From: Flavicella sp042091695
Lineage (GTDB): Bacteria > Bacteroidota > Bacteroidia > Flavobacteriales > Flavobacteriaceae
Direction: 5' to 3'
Length of the DNA: 44,378 nucleotides
NCBI GenBank assembly: GCA_042091695.1
Contig: JBELHA010000023.1
Coordinates: 1-44,378, forward strand
Positions 8,837 to 15,956 of the stretch are shown here, piece by piece. The translations under genes were made by a program, and so were the position numbers. Numbering within the stretch: the first letter of the stretch is position 1; every line of letters begins with the position of its first letter. The notes beneath the pieces are model-generated. The model was not told the origin of the DNA and made no database searches. It saw only the letters and a list, made by a program, of their open reading frames with translations.

Positions 8837-9115
8837 ATGATGGGGACAAAAGAAAAAGTACAAGAAGAATTAAATGTTTTAGAACAATTGGTGTCTCAGC
8901 ACGAAATTGTATTGCATAATGATGATGTGAATACTTTTGATTTTGTAATTGAATCACTGATTGATGTTTTAGATCACACATTAGAGCAAGCAGAACAATG
9001 CACTTTGCTCGTTCATTACAAAGGAAAGTGTACAGTTAAATCTGGAGAATACGAAGAATTGAGCCCTAAATGTGTCAAGCTTCAACAATTAGGTCTTTCC
9101 GCTGAATTGATTTAA
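8837..9115 (+). CDS. clpS: ATP-dependent Clp protease adaptor ClpS
   Basis: A 92-residue adaptor that delivers N-degron substrates to ClpA-type unfoldases. The signature is V-L-H-N-D-D-V-N-T-F-D-F-V-I, containing the N-D-D-x-x-T-x-x-F/V core of the binding pocket. The H-Y-K-G-K segment and the final helix complete the fold. Two consecutive ATG codons (8837 and 8840) could both serve as start. A TAAATTTG element at 8780-8787 is a possible -7 box about 50 bases upstream, without a clear -33 partner. The length is slightly short of 100, which is normal for flavobacterial ClpS. Confidence 0.93.
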   Translation: MMGTKEKVQEELNVLEQLVSQHEIVLHNDDVNTFDFVIESLIDVLDHTLEQAEQCTLLVHYKGKCTVKSGEYEELSPKCVKLQQLGLSAELI

Positions 9116-9223
9116 TAAAACAGTTTTAGGTTTACTAGTTTTAAAATGAATTGATTTTTTATTTTAAAATTACAGCTACAGCCTTGGTCGTTATAATTGG
9201 TATCAGTACCACTTGTTTTTTTC

Positions 9224-9258
9224 TTTGTGATTTTATTAGATTAAAAAAATTACCTTTG
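9224..9258 (+). promoter_or_regulatory. Putative promoter of the hypothetical gene-dapA unit
   Basis: TTTG at 9224-9227, a 23-base spacer, and TACCTTTG at 9251-9258 fit the Bacteroidetes consensus. The leader to the ATG at 9302 would be about 35 bases. Confidence 0.45.
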
Positions 9259-9301
9259 GGGCAGCAGTGCTTGTAGCTCACCAAAAAACAAACGAATACG
9301 A

Positions 9302-9826
9302 ATGATTTTCCATACTTTAAAATACAAAACTATAGAGCGTTCATTTTTTAGAAAACGAGCAAAATTAAATAAAATAGTAAAGTATAAGAAACCCAATAAA
9401 ATCAAAAAGGTAGGCGTTTTAGTAGATGCAACAATCTTACAGGAAACAAATTTACTCAGTTCCATTTCAAAACACTTGTCAATTCCCAAACATGCGATTG
9501 AACTTTTTCAATTCCAAGAGCACGACTCTAAAAAGGAATTAGATTCGAATGCTTGCTCAGTGAAAAGTTTTGGTTGGTTTGGTAGTTTAAAATTAAACAC
9601 TCTACAGGAATTCGTTAAAAAAGACTTCGATTTGTTTATAAACTATGGATTTTCAGAAAATTTATATTCTAATATGATAACTTTGCAGTCGAAATCAAAT
9701 TTTAAGATTGGCTTTGCTTCTGAATTGACAGATTTGTACGATTTGTCTGTTTCTGATCCCCAAAAGGATATTGAGAGTTTCAACACAGAGGTCGCAAAGT
9801 ACTTAAAGATATTAAAGATATTATAA
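9302..9826 (+). CDS. Conserved flavobacterial hypothetical protein (DUF6913-like) upstream of dapA
   Basis: A 174-residue soluble protein without signal peptide or TM segment. The first 40 residues are strongly basic. After that comes a V-G-V-L-V-D-A-T strand, then a predicted alpha/beta body. I associate it with the DUF6913 family often found before dapA in flavobacteria, but that name is from memory and unverified. The stop codon overlaps the dapA start by one base (TAATG), so the two are translationally coupled. That suggests a link with lysine/diaminopimelate synthesis or its expression, though no function is known. Confidence 0.75.
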   Translation: MIFHTLKYKTIERSFFRKRAKLNKIVKYKKPNKIKKVGVLVDATILQETNLLSSISKHLSIPKHAIELFQFQEHDSKKELDSNACSVKSFGWFGSLKLNTLQEFVKKDFDLFINYGFSENLYSNMITLQSKSNFKIGFASELTDLYDLSVSDPQKDIESFNTEVAKYLKILKIL

Positions 9827-10719
9827 TGCAGAAATTTTTTGGAACAGGAACCGCCTTAATAACCCCTTTTAAGGATGACAAAACGATAGATTTTGTCGCT
9901 TTAGAAACTTTGGTGAATTACCAAATAGACAATGGAGTGGAGTACCTTGTTGTACTTGGTACAACTGCAGAGACAGCTACTTTGTCTGCAGAAGAGCGAG
10001 AACTTGTAAAACAAAAAATTTGTACTGTAAATGCAGGAAGACTTCCTTTAGTATTAGGTGTTGGAGGAAACAATACACTTTCGGTTGTCAACGAACTCAA
10101 GCATTCAGACCTTTCAGCGTTTGATGCTATTCTTTCTGTTTCACCCTACTATAACAAACCTTCACAAGAAGGAATTTACCAACACTTTATGGCCATTGCG
10201 GAAGCAAGTCCTCTTCCGGTTATTATATATAATGTACCTGGGAGAACGAGTTCTAATATAGCGCCTGAGACTGTTGTAAGGTTGGCTACATCTCACAAAA
10301 ACTTCATCGGAGTGAAAGAAGCCGCAGGTGACCTAGTCCAAGCATTGAAACTGTTAAAGTCAGTGCCGGACGACTTTTTAGTCATGTCAGGTGATGATAT
10401 GATTGCCTTGCCTATTACTCTCGCTGGTGGTGCAGGTGTGATCTCTGTGTTGGGACAAGCATATCCTAAAGAGTTTTCTCAAATGATACGTGAAGGATTG
10501 AAGTCAAATTCAGAGAAAGCTTTCCAAAAACAATTTGAATTGATGGAGGTGATTGACTTGATTTTTGAAGAAGGTAACCCAGTTGGTGTCAAATCGCTGT
10601 TGTCTTTGATTGACTCAAAGTTAGCCACGAAGACAGTGCGTTTGCCTTTGGTAACCGCAACAAAATCTCTACAAGAAAAATTACAAAACTTCCACACTGC
10701 CTTTCTAAAAGCAAATTAA
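9826..10719 (+). CDS. dapA: 4-hydroxy-tetrahydrodipicolinate synthase
   Basis: A 297-residue (beta/alpha)8 aldolase that condenses pyruvate with aspartate semialdehyde, the first committed step to diaminopimelate and lysine. The Schiff-base Lys164 lies in G-V-K-E-A-A-G-D. The catalytic triad tyrosine Y135 is in I-I-Y-N-V-P-G-R, and T46/T47 are in L-G-T-T-A-E. S-P-Y-Y-N-K-P near residue 105 supplies the interface tyrosine (Y108 or Y109). Length is typical. The ATG overlaps the stop codon of the preceding hypothetical gene by one base. No hairpin terminator is seen in the 113 bases before bamD. Confidence 0.97.
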   Translation: MQKFFGTGTALITPFKDDKTIDFVALETLVNYQIDNGVEYLVVLGTTAETATLSAEERELVKQKICTVNAGRLPLVLGVGGNNTLSVVNELKHSDLSAFDAILSVSPYYNKPSQEGIYQHFMAIAEASPLPVIIYNVPGRTSSNIAPETVVRLATSHKNFIGVKEAAGDLVQALKLLKSVPDDFLVMSGDDMIALPITLAGGAGVISVLGQAYPKEFSQMIREGLKSNSEKAFQKQFELMEVIDLIFEEGNPVGVKSLLSLIDSKLATKTVRLPLVTATKSLQEKLQNFHTAFLKAN

Positions 10720-10741
10720 CAAATCTTTAGTACCCTTACTA

Positions 10742-10771
10742 TTGCAACTTTCATTTCTTAGTCTATTTTTG
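10742..10771 (+). promoter_or_regulatory. Putative promoter of the bamD-rpoZ-coaBC-porD operon
   Basis: TTG at 10742-10744, a 19-base spacer and TATTTTTG at 10764-10771 form a good Bacteroidetes -33/-7 pair. The leader would be about 55 bases. A second TAATTTTG at 10821-10828 is too close to the start codon to be preferred. Confidence 0.55.
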
Positions 10772-10832
10772 TTTTTGATTTTCATTTGTGAAATCACTTT
10801 AATAATTCATAAATAATGACTAATTTTGCAAA

Positions 10833-11633
10833 ATGCTTAAAACAAAAAATCTTCTCTTAATAGCGTTTGCTATTTTTTTTACAGCGTGTAGTCAGTACAA
10901 CAAAGTATTGAACAAAGGAACTGCTGAGGAAAAATACAAAATGGCAACGGAACTGTATGAATCTAAAAAATTCAGCAAAGCATTGCGTTTGTTTGAGATT
11001 ATTACTCCAGTCTACAAAGGGAAACCTCAGATGGAACGTATTCAATTTATGGTAGCTCAATCGTATTTCAATACCAAAGATTTTGAAAGCGCATCTTATT
11101 ATTTTGGAAGATTTTCTGAAAACTTTCCTAAAAGTACCAAACGAGAAGAAGCGGATTTCAACGCAGCAAAAAGTGGTTTTTTGGCTTCCCCTAAATACAG
11201 CGTAGATCAAACACTTACATTAGAAGCCTTGGCTTCTTTCCAAAAGTTTATAAATACCTATCCTACATCTAAGAGATTAGAAGCTTCTAATAAAATGGTG
11301 TCTGAATTACAACAAAAGCTTGAAAAGAAATCATTTATGATTGCCAAGCAATACTATGATATAGGGTATTTCAAATCTGCAATTACAGCATTTGACAATC
11401 TTACATCTGAATATTTAGGAACAATTTACAGAGAAAAAGCTTTCTTTTACAAATTCAAAGCTTCTTATGAATTAGGTGTTAACAGTACCTATGCCAAAAA
11501 ATTAACCCGTTTGAATGCTGCGCAAAAAGCTTTTGAAAAACTCAAAAGAAATTATCCTTCTTCAGAGTATCTTAAAGAATCAGAGCGCATGCTAAAACGA
11601 ATCAATAAAGAAAAAGCAATATTAACTAGTTAA
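10833..11633 (+). CDS. bamD: Outer membrane assembly lipoprotein BamD
   Basis: A 266-residue lipoprotein of the BAM complex, which folds beta-barrels into the outer membrane. The signal peptide ends in a lipobox F-F-T-A-C with Cys19. TPR helices follow from about residue 30: E-K-Y-K-M-A-T-E-L-Y-E, then further pairs containing the A-Q-S-Y-F and F-P-K-S-T-K-R motifs typical of BamD. The order bamD-rpoZ-coaBC-porD-recN looks like the conserved flavobacterial arrangement. Only 13 bases separate it from rpoZ, so the two are very likely cotranscribed. Confidence 0.93.
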   Translation: MLKTKNLLLIAFAIFFTACSQYNKVLNKGTAEEKYKMATELYESKKFSKALRLFEIITPVYKGKPQMERIQFMVAQSYFNTKDFESASYYFGRFSENFPKSTKREEADFNAAKSGFLASPKYSVDQTLTLEALASFQKFINTYPTSKRLEASNKMVSELQQKLEKKSFMIAKQYYDIGYFKSAITAFDNLTSEYLGTIYREKAFFYKFKASYELGVNSTYAKKLTRLNAAQKAFEKLKRNYPSSEYLKESERMLKRINKEKAILTS

Positions 11634-11646
11634 TAACAAGTCAAAG

Positions 11647-11970
11647 ATGGATCACAAAAACACAAATGCACCAGATACTACAGTTACTTACGATAAGTCT
11701 AAAGTAGAAGCACCTACAGGTAATATCTATGAAGCTATTTCTATCATCGCTAAAAGAGCAGATCAAATCAACAGCGATTTGAAAAAAGAGTTGGTGGAAA
11801 AATTAGACGAGTTCGCAACTTACAGTGATAGTTTGGATGAGGTTTTTGAAAACAAAGAACAAATTGAAGTTTCTAAGTTTTACGAAAAATTACCTAAAGG
11901 ACATGCAATCGCAGTTGAGGAATGGTTGAACGACAAAGTATACCACCGCGACGCTGAGAAAAATAGTTAA
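11647..11970 (+). CDS. rpoZ: DNA-directed RNA polymerase omega subunit (Bacteroidetes type)
   Basis: A 107-residue small protein in the operon position where Bacteroidetes carry their Rpb6/omega-like subunit. The core helix I-Y-E-A-I-S-I-I-A-K-R-A-D-Q-I-N corresponds to the omega/Rpb6 motif that clamps the beta' C-terminus and helps RNA polymerase assembly. The acidic middle (D-S-L-D-E-V-F-E-N-K-E-Q) and the E-E-W-L-N-D-K tail are features of the flavobacterial form. It lies between bamD (13-base gap) and coaBC (4-base gap). The assignment rests on context plus motif, because omega is short and variable. Confidence 0.85.
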   Translation: MDHKNTNAPDTTVTYDKSKVEAPTGNIYEAISIIAKRADQINSDLKKELVEKLDEFATYSDSLDEVFENKEQIEVSKFYEKLPKGHAIAVEEWLNDKVYHRDAEKNS

Positions 11971-11974
11971 TTGA

Positions 11975-13186
11975 ATGAGTGTGCTACAGGGGAAGAATAT
12001 TCTACTAGGTGTTACGGCTGGAATTGCAGCCTATAAGACAGCGCATTTAGTACGTCTATTTATAAAAGCAGGAGCCAATGTACAAGTAGTCATGACTCCT
12101 GCTTCTAAAGACTTTGTAACGCCACTCACACTTTCTACACTTTCCAAAAATCCAGTTCATTCTACCTTTTACGAAAAAGAAGAAGAAAATGAACTTTGGA
12201 CCAATCACGTGGAGTTAGGCCTGTGGGCTGATCTAATGCTGATTGCTCCTGCTACGGCAAATACACTTTCTAAAATGACTTCGGGGTCTGCTGATAATTT
12301 ATTATTAGCGGTATATCTTTCCGCAAAATGTCCAGTTTATTTTGCACCTGCAATGGATTTGGACATGTTCAAACATCCATCAACAGCACATAGTATTCAA
12401 CAGTTACAGTCTTATGGCAATATATTAATTCCTGCGGCTTCTGGAGAGCTCGCAAGTGGATTGGTAGGTGAAGGACGTATGGCGGAACCTGAAACAATTG
12501 TTTTACACATTGAAGAAACGATAAAAAAGTCCCTTCCTTTGTATGGGAAAACAGTTCTTATTACTGCGGGACCTACTTATGAAGCAATAGATCCTGTTCG
12601 CTTTATAGGAAATCATTCTTCCGGAAAAATGGGATTCCAACTCGCTACTGAAGCGGCAAATTTAGGAGCTACAGTTGTATTGGTGTCTGGACCCTCTAGT
12701 CAGACAATCTCTCACAGTTCTGTGACGCGATTGGATGTTTTTTCTGCCGCAGAAATGTACGAAACAGTTCACAAATACTACGAACATGCAGCCATTGTTA
12801 TTGCAGCAGCGGCAGTGGCAGATTATACGCCACGAACCAAATCTTCCACTAAACTTAAAAAGAAAAACGACTTATTGACCTTAGAACTCACCAAAACAAA
12901 GGATATATTAGCGAGTATGGGGGCAGGTAAGCAACAACAATTCTTAGTTGGTTTTGCTTTGGAAACAGACAATGAATTGGAATATGCCAAAGGTAAATTA
13001 GAGAAAAAAAACCTCGATATGGTAGTTTTAAACTCATTGCGAGACAAAGGTGCCGGTTTCTCTGTGGATTCAAATAAAATTACTATACTTGATAAAGACA
13101 ATACTGTCGAAGAATTTTCGTTAAAATCTAAAGCCTTAGTGGCTAAAGATATTTTTGTAGCCATCTTAAAAAGATACCATGTATAA
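11975..13186 (+). CDS. coaBC: Bifunctional phosphopantothenoylcysteine decarboxylase / phosphopantothenate-cysteine ligase
   Basis: A 403-residue two-domain enzyme of coenzyme A synthesis. The N-terminal flavoprotein domain (about 1-180) starts with G-V-T-A-G-I-A-A-Y-K. It has the catalytic His78 in N-H-V-E-L and the A-P-A-T-A-N-T flavin loop. The C-terminal ligase domain (from about 188) has T-A-G-P-T-Y-E, G-N-H-S-S-G-K-M-G and A-A-A-V-A-D-Y. Two positions differ from the enterobacterial pattern. The substrate motif reads P-A-M-D instead of P-A-M-N, and the usual active-site Cys before G-x-G-R-M is Ser151 (A-S-G-L-V-G-E-G-R-M). I believe both occur in other Bacteroidetes enzymes. The end overlaps porD by 8 bases. 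Confidence 0.95.
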   Translation: MSVLQGKNILLGVTAGIAAYKTAHLVRLFIKAGANVQVVMTPASKDFVTPLTLSTLSKNPVHSTFYEKEEENELWTNHVELGLWADLMLIAPATANTLSKMTSGSADNLLLAVYLSAKCPVYFAPAMDLDMFKHPSTAHSIQQLQSYGNILIPAASGELASGLVGEGRMAEPETIVLHIEETIKKSLPLYGKTVLITAGPTYEAIDPVRFIGNHSSGKMGFQLATEAANLGATVVLVSGPSSQTISHSSVTRLDVFSAAEMYETVHKYYEHAAIVIAAAAVADYTPRTKSSTKLKKKNDLLTLELTKTKDILASMGAGKQQQFLVGFALETDNELEYAKGKLEKKNLDMVVLNSLRDKGAGFSVDSNKITILDKDNTVEEFSLKSKALVAKDIFVAILKRYHV

Positions 13187-14069
13187 GCTTTTTGTAATAC
13201 TGAGTTTTTTCTTATCGACTTCATATGCTGTAGTAGCACAAGAACTAAAATGTGCTGTTACTGTAAATTCTGACCAAGTCAGGGTTTCTAATAAGCAGGT
13301 TTTTGTAACTCTAGAGAAAGCATTATCGGAATTCATCAACAACAGAAAGTGGACGGATACAACTTTTAAAAATGAGGAAAAGATAGATTGCGGTATGACC
13401 TTGATCATTACTGACTACAACAACACAAGCTTCTCCGGAACTTTACAGATAAATGCGGTAAGACCTATTTTTGGAACTTCCTATAAATCGCCTATTTTTA
13501 ACTTTAAAGACACTGCGATTTCCTTTAATTATGTTGAATTTGAGCCACTTATCTTCAATGAGACTACTTTTGAAACGAATCTAGTGTCCCTCTTTTCATA
13601 TTATATATATATGATTTTGGCGATTGATGCAGATACTTTTGCCTACAAAGGAGGTGAGGTGTATTACAAAAAGGCCCTAGATATTGCTAATTTAGCGCAA
13701 CAAGGAGGAAGCTTGGGCTGGGAAGTAAAAAGAAATGTATTGAACCGTTATTCACTTGTGGATCAAATATTATCACCTGCTCACAAAGAGTACCGCCAGA
13801 TCATGTATGCTTATCATAGAGAAGGATTGGATTCTTTTTCAGAAGATGTAAAAGCGCGTAAAGAATTGCTTTTAGAAAAACTATTACTGTTCAATAACTT
13901 GTACAATAGGTCCACAAATTCCTTTCTGTTTCGTTTGTTTTTTGACGCGAAATCTGATGAAGTAGTCGAATTGTTTTCTGAAGGTCCCAAAGTGAGAATT
14001 TTTACCCTTAAAAGAATGTTGAATCGTGTATCCGCTCAGAACAATATGAAGTGGAATAAGATACAATAG
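13179..14069 (+). CDS. porD: DUF4835 protein, likely type IX secretion protein PorD
   Basis: A 296-residue exported protein with a clear signal peptide (hydrophobic residues 3-20, cleavage near V-V-A-Q). The mature part opens with E-L-K-C-A-V-T-V-N and contains N-N-R-K-W-T-D and the F-N-Y-V-E-F-E-P-L segment characteristic of this family. The C-terminal half is helical. The family is found almost only in Bacteroidetes and carries the name PorD in current annotation, as an accessory of the type IX secretion system. I recall this name but did not verify it. It overlaps coaBC by 8 bases, so it belongs to the bamD operon. If the PUL enzymes carry T9SS tails, this would be part of their export route, but no tail was recognised on them here. 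Confidence 0.78.
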   Translation: MYKLFVILSFFLSTSYAVVAQELKCAVTVNSDQVRVSNKQVFVTLEKALSEFINNRKWTDTTFKNEEKIDCGMTLIITDYNNTSFSGTLQINAVRPIFGTSYKSPIFNFKDTAISFNYVEFEPLIFNETTFETNLVSLFSYYIYMILAIDADTFAYKGGEVYYKKALDIANLAQQGGSLGWEVKRNVLNRYSLVDQILSPAHKEYRQIMYAYHREGLDSFSEDVKARKELLLEKLLLFNNLYNRSTNSFLFRLFFDAKSDEVVELFSEGPKVRIFTLKRMLNRVSAQNNMKWNKIQ

Positions 14070-14126
14070 GCTTATTTGAGGAGTATTACAGGTTTGTAAT
14101 TGATTCGTAATTAGGTGTTAATAGCC

Positions 14127-14156
14127 TTGTAATTGGCAGTGCTTTTTTTATTTTTG
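14127..14156 (+). promoter_or_regulatory. Putative promoter of recN
   Basis: TTG at 14127-14129, a 19-base spacer, and TATTTTTG at 14149-14156 match the Bacteroidetes consensus well. The leader to the TTG start at 14260 would be about 95 bases. Confidence 0.5.
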
Positions 14157-14259
14157 TATTACTGATTGTAAGAAGGAGTAAATCTTAGGCCATTGCCAAA
14201 AAGAATTGTTATTTTTACACGGTACCACATACCATCTTAACGACTTTAAAGAGAATACA

Positions 14260-15915
14260 TTGCTGACTAACATATCTATTTCGAATTTTGCATTGATCAA
14301 AGAATTGTCTACAGATTTTTCTGATGGCTTGTCTATTATTACTGGAGAGACAGGTGCCGGTAAGTCTATCGTTTTAGGTGCTTTAGGTTTAGTCACTGGA
14401 AATAGAGCCGATTTAAATAGCTTAAAAGATGTGTCGAAAAAATGTGTGATAGAAGCTTCTTTTTCAATAGACACCTACAATCTCGAATCCTTTTTCGAAG
14501 CTGAAGACTTAGATTATGAGTCTCAAACAATTCTTAGAAGAGAGATTTTACCAAGTGGTAAATCCCGCGCTTTTGTCAACGATACTCCCGTAACCTTATC
14601 AGTATTATCGGTATTAAAATCAAAGCTGATCGATGTACATTCACAACACAAGACTGCGCAATTGTCTGAAAATACCTATCAGTTTTTTATTCTAGACACT
14701 CTGGCTAAAAACGAAAAGTTATTGGCTTCTTATGGAAAAGGTCTTGTGATTCACAAAAACCTACAAAAAGAGTTGACACAATTGATTGCTGATCAAGAAG
14801 CAGCCAAGAAAGAATATACCTATAATGCCCACCTTTATGAAGAATTGGTCGCGGCAGCACTTCAAGATGGAGAACAAGAATCATTGGAAGTGGTTTTAGA
14901 AAAACTCAATAATAGCGACGCAATCAATACTGCGCTCTCTGAAAGTGTACATTTGATTTCAGACGAACAAGTGGGACTTCAAAATGGGATACAGCAAGTT
15001 GTTAGCCGTCTTGGTTCGATTGCTCCATTTTCTAAAGAATACGAAAGCTATGCGCAGCGTATCGAAAGTATAAAAATTGAGTTGGACGATGTCTTTTTTG
15101 AATTGGAAAAAGCAGCTGAAAACCTTGAGCTAGATCCAAGTGAACTAGAAAAAATTAACGATCGTTTACAGCTGTTGTACAGTCTGCAAAAGAAACACCT
15201 CGTTTCCTCTGTTGCTGAGTTGTTGGAAGTACAAGAAAATTTAGGGCAAAAGGTGGCTCAGGTAGACAATGCCAATGAACTGCTCGACGAGAAAAAGAAT
15301 GCAATTGCCGAGGTTGTTAAAAATTTGGATAGCGTCGCTGATAAAATACACAAAAAACGTTCAGCAACCATTCCATCTTTAACAAAGCAACTCAAAGAGG
15401 TGCTTGCCAAGCTTGGAATGAGTAATGCTAATTTTAAGATAGAACTTTCACAAACGGATACATTCTTCCAAAATGGAAAGAACAAACTACAATTCTTGTT
15501 TTCTGCCAATAAAGGAGGGAATTTTGATGAGATGAAAAAAGTAGCCTCTGGAGGTGAACTTTCTCGTGTCATGTTGGGGGTAAAATTGATCCTTTCAAAA
15601 TATACCAAGCTTCCGACCATTATTTTCGATGAAATTGATACAGGTGTTTCTGGTGAAGTAGGACATATGATAGCCAATGTAATGCAAGAAATGTCTGACT
15701 ATATGCAAGTCGTCACGATTACCCACCTGCCTCAGATTGCCGCCAAAGGAAATAATCATTTTAAGGTGTACAAGAAAGAAGTTGCAGGGGTAACCTCTAC
15801 TTTCTTAAAAAAGTTGACTTCAGAAGAACGTGTTGTGGAGGTCGCTGAGATTTTCGGCGGTAAAAATAGTACTGCTTCAGCGTTGGAACATGCGCGTGAA
15901 CTTTTGTCACAATAA
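14260..15915 (+). CDS. recN: DNA repair protein RecN
   Basis: An SMC-like ATPase of double-strand break repair. No ATG stands near the expected N-terminus. I chose the TTG at 14260, which gives M-L-T-N-I-S-I-S-N-F-A-L-I, the usual RecN beginning, and 551 residues. A TTG at 14206 would add 18 unlikely residues. A purine-rich AAAGAGA lies about six bases before the chosen codon. The Walker A motif is G-E-T-G-A-G-K-S with Lys35. A long coiled-coil region spans about residues 160-380. The ABC signature S-G-G-E-L-S-R and Walker B I-I-F-D-E-I-D-T-G-V-S-G are in the C-terminal half. It is followed after 41 bases by the YfhO-like gene. Confidence 0.95.
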   Translation: MLTNISISNFALIKELSTDFSDGLSIITGETGAGKSIVLGALGLVTGNRADLNSLKDVSKKCVIEASFSIDTYNLESFFEAEDLDYESQTILRREILPSGKSRAFVNDTPVTLSVLSVLKSKLIDVHSQHKTAQLSENTYQFFILDTLAKNEKLLASYGKGLVIHKNLQKELTQLIADQEAAKKEYTYNAHLYEELVAAALQDGEQESLEVVLEKLNNSDAINTALSESVHLISDEQVGLQNGIQQVVSRLGSIAPFSKEYESYAQRIESIKIELDDVFFELEKAAENLELDPSELEKINDRLQLLYSLQKKHLVSSVAELLEVQENLGQKVAQVDNANELLDEKKNAIAEVVKNLDSVADKIHKKRSATIPSLTKQLKEVLAKLGMSNANFKIELSQTDTFFQNGKNKLQFLFSANKGGNFDEMKKVASGGELSRVMLGVKLILSKYTKLPTIIFDEIDTGVSGEVGHMIANVMQEMSDYMQVVTITHLPQIAAKGNNHFKVYKKEVAGVTSTFLKKLTSEERVVEVAEIFGGKNSTASALEHARELLSQ

Positions 15916-15956
15916 AAAAACGGATACATAAATAACCAAGTTCCATAACAAAAATT

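Noticed and set aside
9134..9175. AT-only inverted repeat downstream of clpS
   Set aside because: TTTTAAAAT-type repeats arise easily in such AT-rich sequence; there is no GC pairing to support a terminator.
10821..10828. TAATTTTG as promoter of bamD
   Set aside because: Only four bases before the start codon and without a -33 element; the TTG-N19-TATTTTTG pair upstream is better.
12823..13239. 138-residue open frame antisense to coaBC and porD
   Set aside because: Shadow frame of two well-supported genes.
15258..15677. 139-residue open frame antisense to recN
   Set aside because: Composition is a shadow of the recN coding strand and no promoter or family match is seen.
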